A stretch of 64,000 nucleotides of DNA from Rhytidiadelphus loreus (taxonomy: Eukaryota; Streptophyta; Bryopsida; Hypnales; Hylocomiaceae). Under the pieces are notes generated by a model. That model saw only the letters and a list, made by a program, of their open reading frames with translations, made no database searches and was not told the origin of the DNA. This document shows positions 23,192 to 33,104 of the stretch, piece after piece. The DNA lies in NCBI GenBank assembly GCA_947034895.1, contig OX344764.1, positions 42,947,348 through 43,011,347 on the forward strand. The letters are read 5' to 3'. Positions within the stretch are counted from its first letter, which is position 1, and each line of letters opens with the position of its first letter. Position numbers and translations under genes: made by a program.

Positions 23192-26110
23192 ATGGCACCA
23201 CCAGGAGGACTGAAGGTGTTTTCCATACCTTTCTTTGAAATCCCTCCCGATATTATGCAACAAATTGTCCAGGAGCGAAACGACCAGCTCCATTCTTCTG
23301 GTCTTTGGACGTATATCCATCGAGGATGGGAGCAGCCTACTTTGGAGCGAGTTTGACAATTTCTTAAAGTCAGCAGTTTTGGGCAAATTGTCGACAAACT
23401 GCGGATCGAGGGAGTGCCATGCCAATTTGACCCGTCCAGATTGGCTGAACTTCTGGGAATTTCTCCAGATGGCCAAGGACAAAGTATGATTCCGTCTCTA
23501 ACAAAGGAAGACAAGGAGCAACTTTTTGGGAAGAAATTTCAAGTTGCCAAAAAGACCGGGGGTTGGGATCTGCTACGTGTAACTTCTCCCCTTTGTCATT
23601 GGTTACAGTATATTAATAGTCGATTTTTCCTGGCAAGTCGCTCCGAGTTGGCAACGAATGATGCTTTAGCAGCAGGCTTGGCATCATGGCGTGGACAAAT
23701 GTTGGATTGGGGGCAAATTGTCTACTCGCAGATCAAAGTGGAAATGGCCCTTAAAAAGGCACGCAACCCTATTTCGTTAGTCTCGGCCGTGTATATTTCG
23801 GAGATGACCCGGTCAGTGGCGAAGTAGGATCTTCATGTACAGCCAATTGCCATGGGAGCATTGCCAGCTGCAAGTAGTCGGGAGCCAGAGTCAAATTGCC
23901 CAGAATCTACATCAAGGGGACTCATACCGACTCCTACACCAGCGAAATCAACACCAACCAACCCAACAAGAGCCGAATCGAAGAAAAGTCCGATGCTGAA
24001 GCAAGATTTGATCAAGCAATGTCAAGAGCTACAGACCAAGAATGACATTTTATTGCAGGAGCTCAAGGTGACTTTAGACAGCGAGACCAAATTGCATCAG
24101 CAGATGAAGATTGTTACTAAGGAAAGAGATGATAGTCGGGCAAGAGCGGGCGAATTGTTGAAGAATAATGAGGATCAAGCGAGCAATTTGACTGCGTTGC
24201 AAGCCACCATGAAGAGAGATCATGATGCTTGGGAGACGGTGAAGGCGCAGTTACTCGAAAAGATCCGACTACAGGAGCAGAGGCACGAAATTAAAGTAAA
24301 GGAGCTTGAGACTCGTTTGGCGAAGGAAGGACAAGTGGCTGAGTTGGAAGCCAAGCTTGTGAAGCAAACACGGGACATTAAAGCCTATCAGGAAAATATT
24401 AAAATCTTACGTGCTAATGCTCAGAAGGAGAAAGACAATTTAGAGCGCCGATTGAAGGCCGCAGAGGACAAATTGCCGATTGGGAAGAAAACTCGAGGAC
24501 CAGATGTGGAAGAAACGAGTAATCAGGACAATTTGTCTGAGGAATCGGAGGATGACATACAGTTCTTGATTAGCTCGAACGACGCGCTGCATACCAAGGT
24601 GGAAAACCTGGAAGCAAGACAGGAGAATTTATACGAGGCGTTGTGGATGAATCAACTGAAGTCGCCTCCATCTTTTTCACTTTTTCGTGCTTATGAACTG
24701 CAGCGAGACGTTTTCTTACAAATTGCCGAGGTGGAGAAAGGAGCTACTTTGCCATCAGAAATTTTTGAAAAGATTTGGTTGATGACCAAGGCACCTGAAA
24801 ATCAGCGCAATTTGTTCTGTGAAATTCTTGTACGGGGCGATTTGATTTTAGAAGATTGGTCCGTTTTATTTTTTCCTATTGTGGATATCGGAGCCAGGGC
24901 CTTACTCTATTACATTGAATTGGAGAAGCAACTTCACAGGCAACGGCAAATTGACTTTGCAGAAGAGGCCGAACGAAAGGTTCGTATTATTGATCACAGT
25001 TCGTCAATTTGTCCAACGACAGAAGATTTTTCAGGAGAAATTGTCTCTAACTGGATGAAGGAGTTAAGAGAGTTGAAGGACGCTATCAAGCTACTTGGGA
25101 AGGCTCACAAAATTCATGAGGTAATGACAAATTGCCTAGAACGTGAGCAAATTTTCCAGCGAGGAGAGCTGACCAATAGCCATTACGTGTATAACATGGA
25201 GCACACGTTTCATCGGTTAGAGAGAACTCTGGATCGAGTTTCCGAGTATGCCACAACGATTCCTAACACTAAGGACACAAGTCAAATTGCCTTAGCACCT
25301 TCAGATTACAAACCGGCCAAATGGCTGAAGGTTACTCCCCCGGTTCGAGGTTCAGTACTAACGGAGCAGTTTCTGGGGAAGTATTACCATTTATTCAATG
25401 ATATGCAGGAGGAGATGCCAATTCCTTCCTGGAAGACTCTTGAGTGGCTGGTCGAAGATTACGGGCAAACGGTGAAAGAAGATCAGCCATATGATCAAGT
25501 CTACCCAGTCATTTCGGGTAACTGGCAAGTGGACCCTCCAGCAGCTGTTTCGACAAATGGCCATTTCTGTAATTGTCCAAGGCGATACAAGTGGCACCCT
25601 AATTCTACTATAGATTCAATAGAGTACAATTGGCCCATTATCGAAGGCAGGTTCAACACCCCAGAGCAGTGTGCGGAATCCTATGAGTTGTTTTATGATT
25701 GTCACAATACTCATACGGATCCGGTGTGCTTTAGAGCTGCGGTATTCTGTAAATTTTTGGCTGAGATGTGCAGGCAACACCGAATTTTGGCCAACATCAA
25801 TCAATTTGACCGACAGCGCCCCGAATTTCATCTTATGTTGAAGATCCAGCACAATACAGCGCGCTGGCATCGACTTGTGGAGGTCATGGCCATTACACAT
25901 TTTTGGACAGGGGCACATTTGTGTTTTATTAATGAGTTTCCCTGTACCCGCTATTGGCCGTGGCAATATTGGTATGATTCTCAAGGGGACAACAATCCAG
26001 GACTACTTGCCCGAAATCCGCAAGTTGACAAGGTTGTGGCGCGATCCAAGCAGCAACGATTAAAGCGGCAGAACCAGATGCAGAATCAGAAGCGACCAAG
26101 AAAATATTGA
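23192..26110 (+). pseudogene. Accessory protein gene (env position) of gypsy element 1
   Basis: One frame of 973 codons with in-frame TGA at codon 55 (23,354) and TAG at codon 212 (23,825). The start ATG GCA at 23,192 is conserved in element 2 (61,527). An internal ATG at 23,852 opens the last 752 codons. Regions in order: N-terminal domain (codons 1-205), low-complexity linker, long coiled coil (about 267-430), a middle domain containing RDVFLQIAEVEKG, and a Cys/His-rich C-terminal domain (about 790-925) almost invariant between elements. A basic tail ends in QKRPRKY and resembles a nuclear localisation signal. No transmembrane segment, so it is not a classical Env. Function unknown; a nuclear DNA-binding dimer is my inference. 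Confidence 0.75.
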
Positions 26111-26123
26111 CGAGGGCGTCAAT
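26106..26123 (+). other. Perfect hairpin over the accessory stop codon
   Basis: ATTGACG-AGGG-CGTCAAT has a 7-bp stem and a 4-base purine loop and includes the TGA stop at 26,108-26,110. It is conserved in element 2 (58,053-58,070). It mirrors the hairpin after pol with a different stem sequence. Confidence 0.7.
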
Positions 26124-26125
26124 AG

Positions 26126-26141
26126 ATTAAGTAGGGGGCTA
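26126..26141 (+). promoter_or_regulatory. 3' polypurine tract
   Basis: ATTAAGTAGGGGGCTA ends directly at the 3' LTR and primes plus-strand synthesis. Confidence 0.85.
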
Positions 26142-28441
26142 TGTAGACCAACTCAATTTTTGTTTTTCAATCAATTTGCCTTTATAGTGTAAAAGGAGAT
26201 GAATTGTGAGGTTAGTTTCACATTGAACAAAGAAGACAGGCAAGTTGACATTATAAAGAGATTTTGAAGGTTTTAATAGGCAGGATACGAAGTGAGGCAA
26301 ATTGACCGGTTGTGATTCGGAAGTAGTCTGTCACTTGTTCGTGGCAGTATAGTATCGGACAATTTGACTTTCCTTCCCCCCACTCTCTCGGTTTTCAGAA
26401 GCACCTTGTTTTTGTCAAATTGTCTGTATGCACAGTGCACTTTCTTTTAATATAATTTGTCTTGAAGCATATTAATTGCTTGTATATTTTTGTACTGCCA
26501 GTGATTGGAGTACTGTTGTTGTTGTGAATTGGAGTTTGGGCAAATTGTTGTTTGTTTGTATATCCAATGATTGGATTTTTATCTTGTGAGCAATTTGTAT
26601 GTTTGCATTGTGTAATCGTAAATTATTTCATCAATCCAGTGATTGGATTTTTAGTGGGAGCTTGACCGAATTGATAAAGGCAAATTGTCTTAAGCATATC
26701 CAGTGATTGGATTGCTAATTCAGGCATTGTCAATTTGATAAATTAATTGTATTCCAGTGATTGGAAAATTATTGTTGAAGTCAAATTGCCTTTGTGTTGT
26801 TGTGTGATTGTGTATTATTTTCTTAATCCAGTGAGTGGATTTTTGGTGTGTAATTTGATAAGTGAGATTAAGCAAGTTGACTTTGAATTATCCAGTGATT
26901 GGATTTGGGTATAAATTCCATGTTTTAGAGTCTGTTTGTAAAGCAAATTGTCTAAGTGATTCGAGGAACATATTCCGAGGAAGGGACATCAAAACACATC
27001 GGCCATTGACGGAATCAACAAGGCAAATTGCTGAGGAGCTGTGCTGGTTGAGAGACAACTGGACGATCAAGTAAAAGCTGCCGGACAATTTGCCTTACCT
27101 GTTTAAAAATCGGTGTAGTATCAATTGACATTTATTATTTCTGTGTGTATTGCTGTGAATAAATTTATTTGAAATTCTAAGCTTTAGTAATAATTAGAAA
27201 ATTGCAATTGTGTATCATACATAGACAAATTGCCGTGATAAATATATTTCATAGAATTAGGAAGTCTCTACAATGCAAGAGTTATTTTTCAATCAAACAT
27301 TAATTAATTCTTGAAAAGGCAAATTGACGGTTTGCCAAAGTATGAATAGTTTATTAAATATATATTTCTATACTGGATAGAAGTTGTAAAAGGATAGGGC
27401 AAATTATCGGGAATAAATTCTTGAATGGTAGGAAAGGATTGATGGAAATTATAGAAATATGTAGTTTAGGCTAATTGACTGTGGTCTCAATTCTCTTCAG
27501 TTACACTTATAGACAAATTGCCCTGAAATAGATTTAGCAATAGCCGATATATACAGACCTTAGGTTATCCTGTGAACTGTCTGTAAAATCACGAGAGATG
27601 ATAGAAGTATGGATACTGGACAATTTGCCTAATTCTGAATTTAATTAAAAATATTAATTAAATAAAAACTTTATTTAATCTTTTATATCTTTATTGATTG
27701 AGCAAGAATTTGATAATGATGTGATGAACAAATTGTCTTATGATTAGATAATAAATTAGAAGTGATAGACAGTATGTCTACAATTCTATTGGCATGGTCA
27801 ATTTGACTTTAATTATGAAAATATATAAATGGGATCTAAATATGTTTGTGAATTAACTGGATTCTTGTCCTTGGGTTTTTGACATATTGTTGATAATGTG
27901 CAGTGAAGTTTGGAGATCTCAAATTGCATAACACACTCATTCCCATTGCATTAGATAGAGAAAAATTGCCCTAGGACTGGGACCGATTTGATACTCATGA
28001 TAATTTAGTCATTAGGCTATTTAAATAGTGACTGGACAAATTGCCCGTGTAATCAAAATCATGGTAATTAATGAATCTATATTACTATTATTATAAATGT
28101 GAATGTTGCATTTAAAAGTCTAGATCATGCATGCCAAATTGCTCAAAATCCTGACAAATTGCCGGAATATACCCCTAGAATACTAGGCAGAACTGGGACT
28201 ACAATCATGCGTCCAATAGCATTATTAACGGACTGTCAACCAAATTATGGGAATAAGAGTGAAATTTATGTATCTGCCTGTTGTTTGTGTAATTGCGTAG
28301 TATTTGTTTGTAAATCCCACAACATTCTAGAAAACAAGTGACCTCAGCCACAACACATTAGACTATTTGATCATTCCCTAGAAATAGAACCCCTATACTA
28401 TGTTCCTGGGTTTTTGGGTTTAAGCTAAAACCTAGATTACA
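26142..28441 (+). repeat. 3' LTR of gypsy element 1
   Basis: 2,300 bp, equal in length to the 5' LTR, with one difference seen by eye. That difference is G-to-A (C-to-T on the other strand) in a CTG context. It ends ...GATTACA and is followed by the TSD AATCC at 28,442-28,446. Confidence 0.95.
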
Positions 28442-28446
28442 AATCC

Positions 28447-29521
28447 CCTCCCCCTTTTCTATCACTAAAAACTCAACGAATCCTAACGCCAACTTAACAA
28501 CCAAAAAAGGGTAAAAACCCAACTTTTGGAGTTTGACTTTTCTATGAAAAATAAGTGGCCTAGGCTCTTTAGTAGGTGTAAGGAAGTAAGAAAAGACCTA
28601 ACTTCGACTTCATTCCGATTTCATATACTCCCGAAACACCGGTCAACTCCACGGTAATCTTTAAATTTGCCGGTCTTAGAGGAATCTTGCAAGTTCGGGT
28701 ATTTCTGGCTATTAAAATGTCTTAAAACTTTTTGGAGCATCTTATTAACATAAAAAAAGCTACCCTAATTTTTAGTGAGATTTTACCACAATCTGGGTAA
28801 TTTCTAGAAATTTCCCATCGTAGGTTTTGAGTGGTTGACTGCTCGGAAAAAGATCTTTGATGATAAAAAAAAACCGAGACTTTTTATGGAAACTCTCATG
28901 GAATTCCACAACCCATGTGCAAGCTCATATTCTTACTTTGCACCATGGTCATAGGAGATTCAAAAGATGCCATCTCCTAGAATTACCGGTGTCTAGGGAA
29001 TCTTCCACATAAAGAAGAATCTTGGTGAATCGACTTCGCCGTTGAGCTCCTAACATGGTATAGACCCCAAAACACTATCCCTTGGCCATAGATTCTCTCT
29101 ACTGGCCCGTCCTAAATTTGTAACACCTGTAGGCTAACAATTGGGGTTTCTACTAAATTGGATAAACAATTTGGAACTGAAACCTATCTTTGGGAATCGA
29201 CTTTAGGATTCTCACCTAGGTTCCCTCGGACCAAATTGGCCATAGTTTATCACAAGCAAGGTAGATTAGGCTATTATGGGCAATATCACTCAATATGTAC
29301 AGTTTGCCCTATTTCCCGGGTTTCAACCTATGTACAAGTGGGTTTATGAACTAACTAAGCCAAAACACTCAATTTATGCCCATATACCGTATTGGTATGT
29401 GACATACTCATTTTGGCTTTCCACTCTTTTGGGGGCTTTTTGTACCTAAAACTTAACTTAATTTTGCAAAAATTGAAAAAAAAAAAATCATGAGTCCCAA
29501 GTGACGAATTTGGAGCTCACA
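28447..29521 (-). mobile_element. Solo LTR family C, copy 1: U3 side
   Basis: This is the start of the minus-strand LTR, TGTGAGCTCC then AAATTCGTCACTTGGG, shared with copies 2 (40,128) and 3 (47,226). It is followed by TSD AACAT at 29,522-29,526. With the gypsy insertion and its TSD removed, the whole LTR is about 3.8 kb. No ORF is credible. Confidence 0.85.
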
Positions 29522-29526
29522 AACAT

Positions 29527-29732
29527 CCATGGTCTTGTAGATGCCTTTCTACAAAAGCAAATACCGACTGCATAGTCTTGTATCCAATGTCTTCGTTCCA
29601 TGCCAGAACCTCATTTTTGGTATTGGAAATCCTCGGAACACGTAGATTCTCTGAACAATCAAAGAAGATGAGATCCACCCTTGGCCTTTGATTAACTACA
29701 TCGTTGAAAAATCGAGACTTCTCCGGTGATAC
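29527..29732 (-). pseudogene. Methyltransferase-like gene: exon with motif IV region
   Basis: The acceptor is ...TTGTAG at 29,733-29,734. The frame runs in phase 0 from the previous exon and is cut at 29,527 by the solo LTR. It encodes RVDLIFFDCSENL. Its position and hydrophobic strand followed by an acidic residue match motif IV (DPPY) of beta-class N4/N6 methyltransferases, but the catalytic PPY is replaced by DCS. The order motif IV then motif I is that of the beta class. Confidence 0.6.
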
Positions 29733-29830
29733 CTACAATAAAATCGCATTCACAAAAATGAATTATGAATTCACATGAATCTCATGTCATTGAAGTCAAA
29801 ATACATATTTGCTATAAAAAAAAATTATAC

Positions 29831-30553
29831 TTTCTTCAAGAAATCCGTAACCTGTGAATACCAAGTCAACTTAGAAGACCACATGTCATCCACAAGGTCA
29901 TCAACAGAGATGTTTAGGATTAAATACTCTGTGTCATCCCCCTCATCTTCAAAAAGGACAAGAGTTTGGGTTCCATGAGTGATGACGTCCTCAATCAATT
30001 GCAAGAGGGCCTTCCTCTTCACTCCGACCTGAGATGTGCCTTGCATTTACGAGACTTGATTCATTGTAGAAGATGTTGGAATTGGGGCTTTAGGATCTAC
30101 CTTTTTTTTGCCTTTGGCCTTTACCTTCTCTTCCTTTTCCTTTTCCTTCTCTTGCTCCTTCTCTGCCAACTTTGCGACTCTGTCAACTTCTTTTTTCTCC
30201 TTCGTGCTGAAGATAAGTTTCTCCCGAGCTTCCTTCTTTCTGTCATTGTGCTCCCTTTTGTTGATGGCCCTCCTCTTTTGTCTCTCATTGAGGCCTACAA
30301 ACTCCTCAACGTCCAAGTCAATGGTACCAAGGCCCTCAAATGATTTCCTGTACCCTACTTTTGACGATGGCGTGAAGGTGATGTGGCATTCCAAATACCA
30401 CCCTCCTCCACTGAGATGAGCTGTTGTAAATGTCCGAAGTTGGTTTGTAGTATACATGCAATCCGCCGAACTAGGATCAAGCCATGTAGACAAAAAGGAG
30501 GAAGATCACTCTGGGAAATTGCACCTTTTGGTAGGAGCTCCAACTTGAAATAC
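29831..30553 (-). pseudogene. Methyltransferase-like gene: large exon, lysine/glutamate-rich
   Basis: Acceptor ...CCTTCAG at 30,554-30,555 and donor GTATAA at 29,829-29,830; the 98-bp intron that follows is phase 0. The middle is a highly charged KEKEKEEK-type helix after a basic KRRAINKREH stretch. There are two lesions: an in-frame TAA at 30,047-30,049, and an apparent frame change near 30,495 in a run of T. The gene is therefore probably not functional here. Confidence 0.55.
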
Positions 30554-30738
30554 CTGAAGGTCAATGAGAAAAATCAATTACATACAAGTTCCAACCTCTA
30601 CCAGAAATAAATTAGTGTATAAAATAATGCGTCCAAAAAAAAATGGAAATCAATTACAAAAATAAAAATTCAAAAAAGAATTTCAAATGACGATTTAAAA
30701 AAATATGGATATTGAGAAAGAAACATTAAAACTACATA

Positions 30739-30796
30739 GTGTACCAAAAGTTGGAGGTCCAAGTGGTACCTCCAAGACCCCCAACTTTTGGTACAC
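30739..30796. repeat. Short foldback repeat in intron
   Basis: GTGTACCAAAAGTTGG pairs with CCAACTTTTGGTACAC across about 26 bases. A weaker related pair lies near 30,938-31,022. Confidence 0.65.
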
Positions 30797-31210
30797 CTAT
30801 TTGTTTTTACTTATTTTAGAAGTGAACCCAAGGAAATAATACAATAAATAATTCATGTAGGGGATGCCCAATAACATAGAAAGGTAAGCCGGAATAAAGA
30901 AAAATGAAATGGAACCCCATTTGAAAACAAAAATTGGAGGTCTACTTGGCATCTCAAAGACCTTAGTCAGATCCAACTATGGTCTTGAAGGTACTACCTT
31001 GACCCCCATTTTTGGTATACCTCTCAATTTCAAGTCATTATTCTAATAGATTTTATACCAGTAGATCAAATTCATGAATTGAAACGTATAATCTTCATCC
31101 TTGATTAGGTAATTGACTCATGGAAAGTGGCTAGACTCTTCAAAATTCATGAAAGAATCACCCTTCTTGATATAGTTTGCTCCTTTTAAATGCGCCATGA
31201 AACCCTACTC

Positions 31211-31339
31211 TCAAATCTTCCTCCTCCATCCTTCCACGTAATCCACTAGGTGCTCTGGGCATTGTGGAACAGCCATGTTGATTGGGATGTTATCGTCTCT
31301 CACCACCCTTTCGAAGTACTCCACCGTTGCATCTTCAAT
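31211..31339 (-). pseudogene. Possible upstream exon of the methyltransferase-like gene
   Basis: An open stretch behind an acceptor-like ...TTTTGAAG, on the same strand. It encodes an acidic/hydrophobic segment including NIPINMAVPQCPEHL and then reaches TGA at 31,211-31,213. It is either an earlier exon whose donor I cannot fix or the end of another fragment. Not recognised. Confidence 0.35.
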
Positions 31340-31546
31340 CTTCAAAAAATAACCCATAAATTAGCTTTCATCATCTACAAAGTCATGTGCGTATAAACAA
31401 GGTAAATAATCTTTGGACTTCTAACAACTTCCAATAGTACAAATTAGGCAACTTCGTAAGGCAAACAAAGCAATCAATTGCTAATGTAGAAGCATTTACG
31501 TGTAGTTCCTTTAGTGTTTGCATAAACTTTCACTTGTAACATACTA

Positions 31547-33104
31547 AGGGTCGGTATATACTTGGGGCCAGATTGAAGGCCAACCAAAACTCTTCAAGTT
31601 TGAACCAATAGGATCACTCAATTTCCCCAAATCCGGCTCAAGAGCTTTATACTAGAGCTGGATTGATACCACCACTCATCCTACGTGTCAGCTTAGGTGG
31701 CATAGTTTTGACACCAAACCATCCAGCCCCAAGGGAGCAATCAGGCCAAGGTTTTTGGTGGCCCGATTTTCTATCTAGGGCCGGATTGGGTCTGGATTGG
31801 GCTCCTCCATTGGATCAGACAAATCTCCATCGTCTACCATGCAAGGGCTTTTCTTTTCTTTTTTATTACATTTTTTATTAATTGTGAGCTCAATCTCATC
31901 TGGTTGAGTCATGTTCTGATACAGATGCTGTGTTACAAGATGTTAATACTAAATTTTATTGTTAATACTAAATTTTATTGTTAATACTAAATTTTATTGT
32001 TAATACTGAATTTTATTGTTAATACTGAATTATATTGTTAATAATGAATTTTATTATTAATAATGAATTTTATTGTTAATAATGAATTTTATTATTACCA
32101 ACCATTGCAATTGTAACAATAATGTCTTTGCAATTGTTTTAGCATGAAATATTAATAATTAATTTTTTTGGTGTAGACACAAATTACATACTATGTTATA
32201 CTGTTATAGACACTAATTTTGGTAAATTACATGCTTAATAAGTAAATTTTTTATACGGACACAAATTTGTAAATGAAAGTCATTGTTGAAGTTATGCCAA
32301 AAACTTTGACATCTACAAGATAATGTATGTTTTTATTAATTTTGATGACAAATACTTGAAAAAAGAATATGGTAAGGAAATATTATGCTACTAGAAATAA
32401 CATGTATGGTAAAACCTCATTTACATTTATCATTGAATTCATTCAAGTTTTCATAATAAAAAATTTCATGCTTTTCTTTAAAATAAACTAAGAATATAAA
32501 AGAGATTAAAAAAAATTGCATGTTTTCTTGAGTTGTATGTTTATTAAATGACAACTATTATGGGGCTACAAATCTTTTTTCAATGTCAACTCTAGTTTTA
32601 GTGTCAAAAAAAAAAAGGTTCAAAAGAAGTCAAAGAACTTCTTTTTTTTCCAAATAGAAAAAATAGGAAGAGAGTGGAAAAGGTTTAAAAAAAGTGAAAA
32701 ACTCTCTCTTCCATTTTGAAATAGGTAAAGTAGGAATAAAAAGGAAAAGTCTAAAGAATTCTAAATTTTTTTTTCCTTATATTTGAAATAGAATAAATAG
32801 AAAAAAAAAACTTTCTTTTTTCTAAAGTATAAAAAATAATAAGAGAAAGGAAAAGATGCATGTCTTAGATTTTTTTATTTAAGCATTTCAAAAATCCGAG
32901 AGCACATCAATCAAGAATTCGGCCTTAGAATCGAGCCTCAACACTTTACATTACCTAGGGCCAAAGTGATGAACTGGAATTCGGCCCCAGAATTCAGCCT
33001 CAACCTTTTACATTATCTGGGGCCGGAGTGGTGATTTGTGACCGGATTGGAGGCAAATCAGGCCAGCCTTCCATCCGGCCCCAAGCCGTATATATACCAA
33101 CCCT
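31547..33104. mobile_element. Non-autonomous DNA transposon candidate, 1.56 kb
   Basis: The terminal inverted repeats AGGGTCGGTATATAC...CTTGGGGCC and their counterpart at 33,061-33,104 match over about 35-40 bp with a few gaps. AGGGT(C/T)GG ends resemble hAT elements, but I could not identify an 8-bp target duplication. The inside is noncoding, with a 19-bp tandem array at 31,941-32,095 and a repeated GGCCGGATTGG-type segment near both ends. Confidence 0.6.
31941..32095. repeat. 19-bp tandem repeat, about 8 copies
   Basis: The unit is TTAATACTAAATTTTATTG, with later copies changed to TTAATAATGAATTTTATTG. It lies inside the putative DNA transposon. Confidence 0.85.

Larger units (their letters stand above)
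10708..28441 (+). mobile_element. Ty3/gypsy LTR retrotransposon, element 1, 17.7 kb
   Basis: A structurally complete element with 2,300-bp LTRs starting TG and ending CA, a 5-bp TSD AATCC, a tRNA-Asp type PBS, two leader ORFs, gag-PR-RT-RNaseH-INT in one frame, an accessory ORF in the env position and a PPT. The order RT-RNaseH-INT makes it Ty3/gypsy. There is no chromodomain. The PBS and extra ORFs point to the non-chromovirus Athila/Tat group, but I saw no second RNaseH of the Tat type. I could see only one difference between the LTRs, so insertion is recent. It lies inside solo LTR copy 1. Confidence 0.95.

Noticed and set aside
23192..26110. Accessory ORF as a retroviral-type envelope gene
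   Set aside because: It has the env position only; I see no signal peptide, membrane anchor or fusion-type hydrophobic segment.
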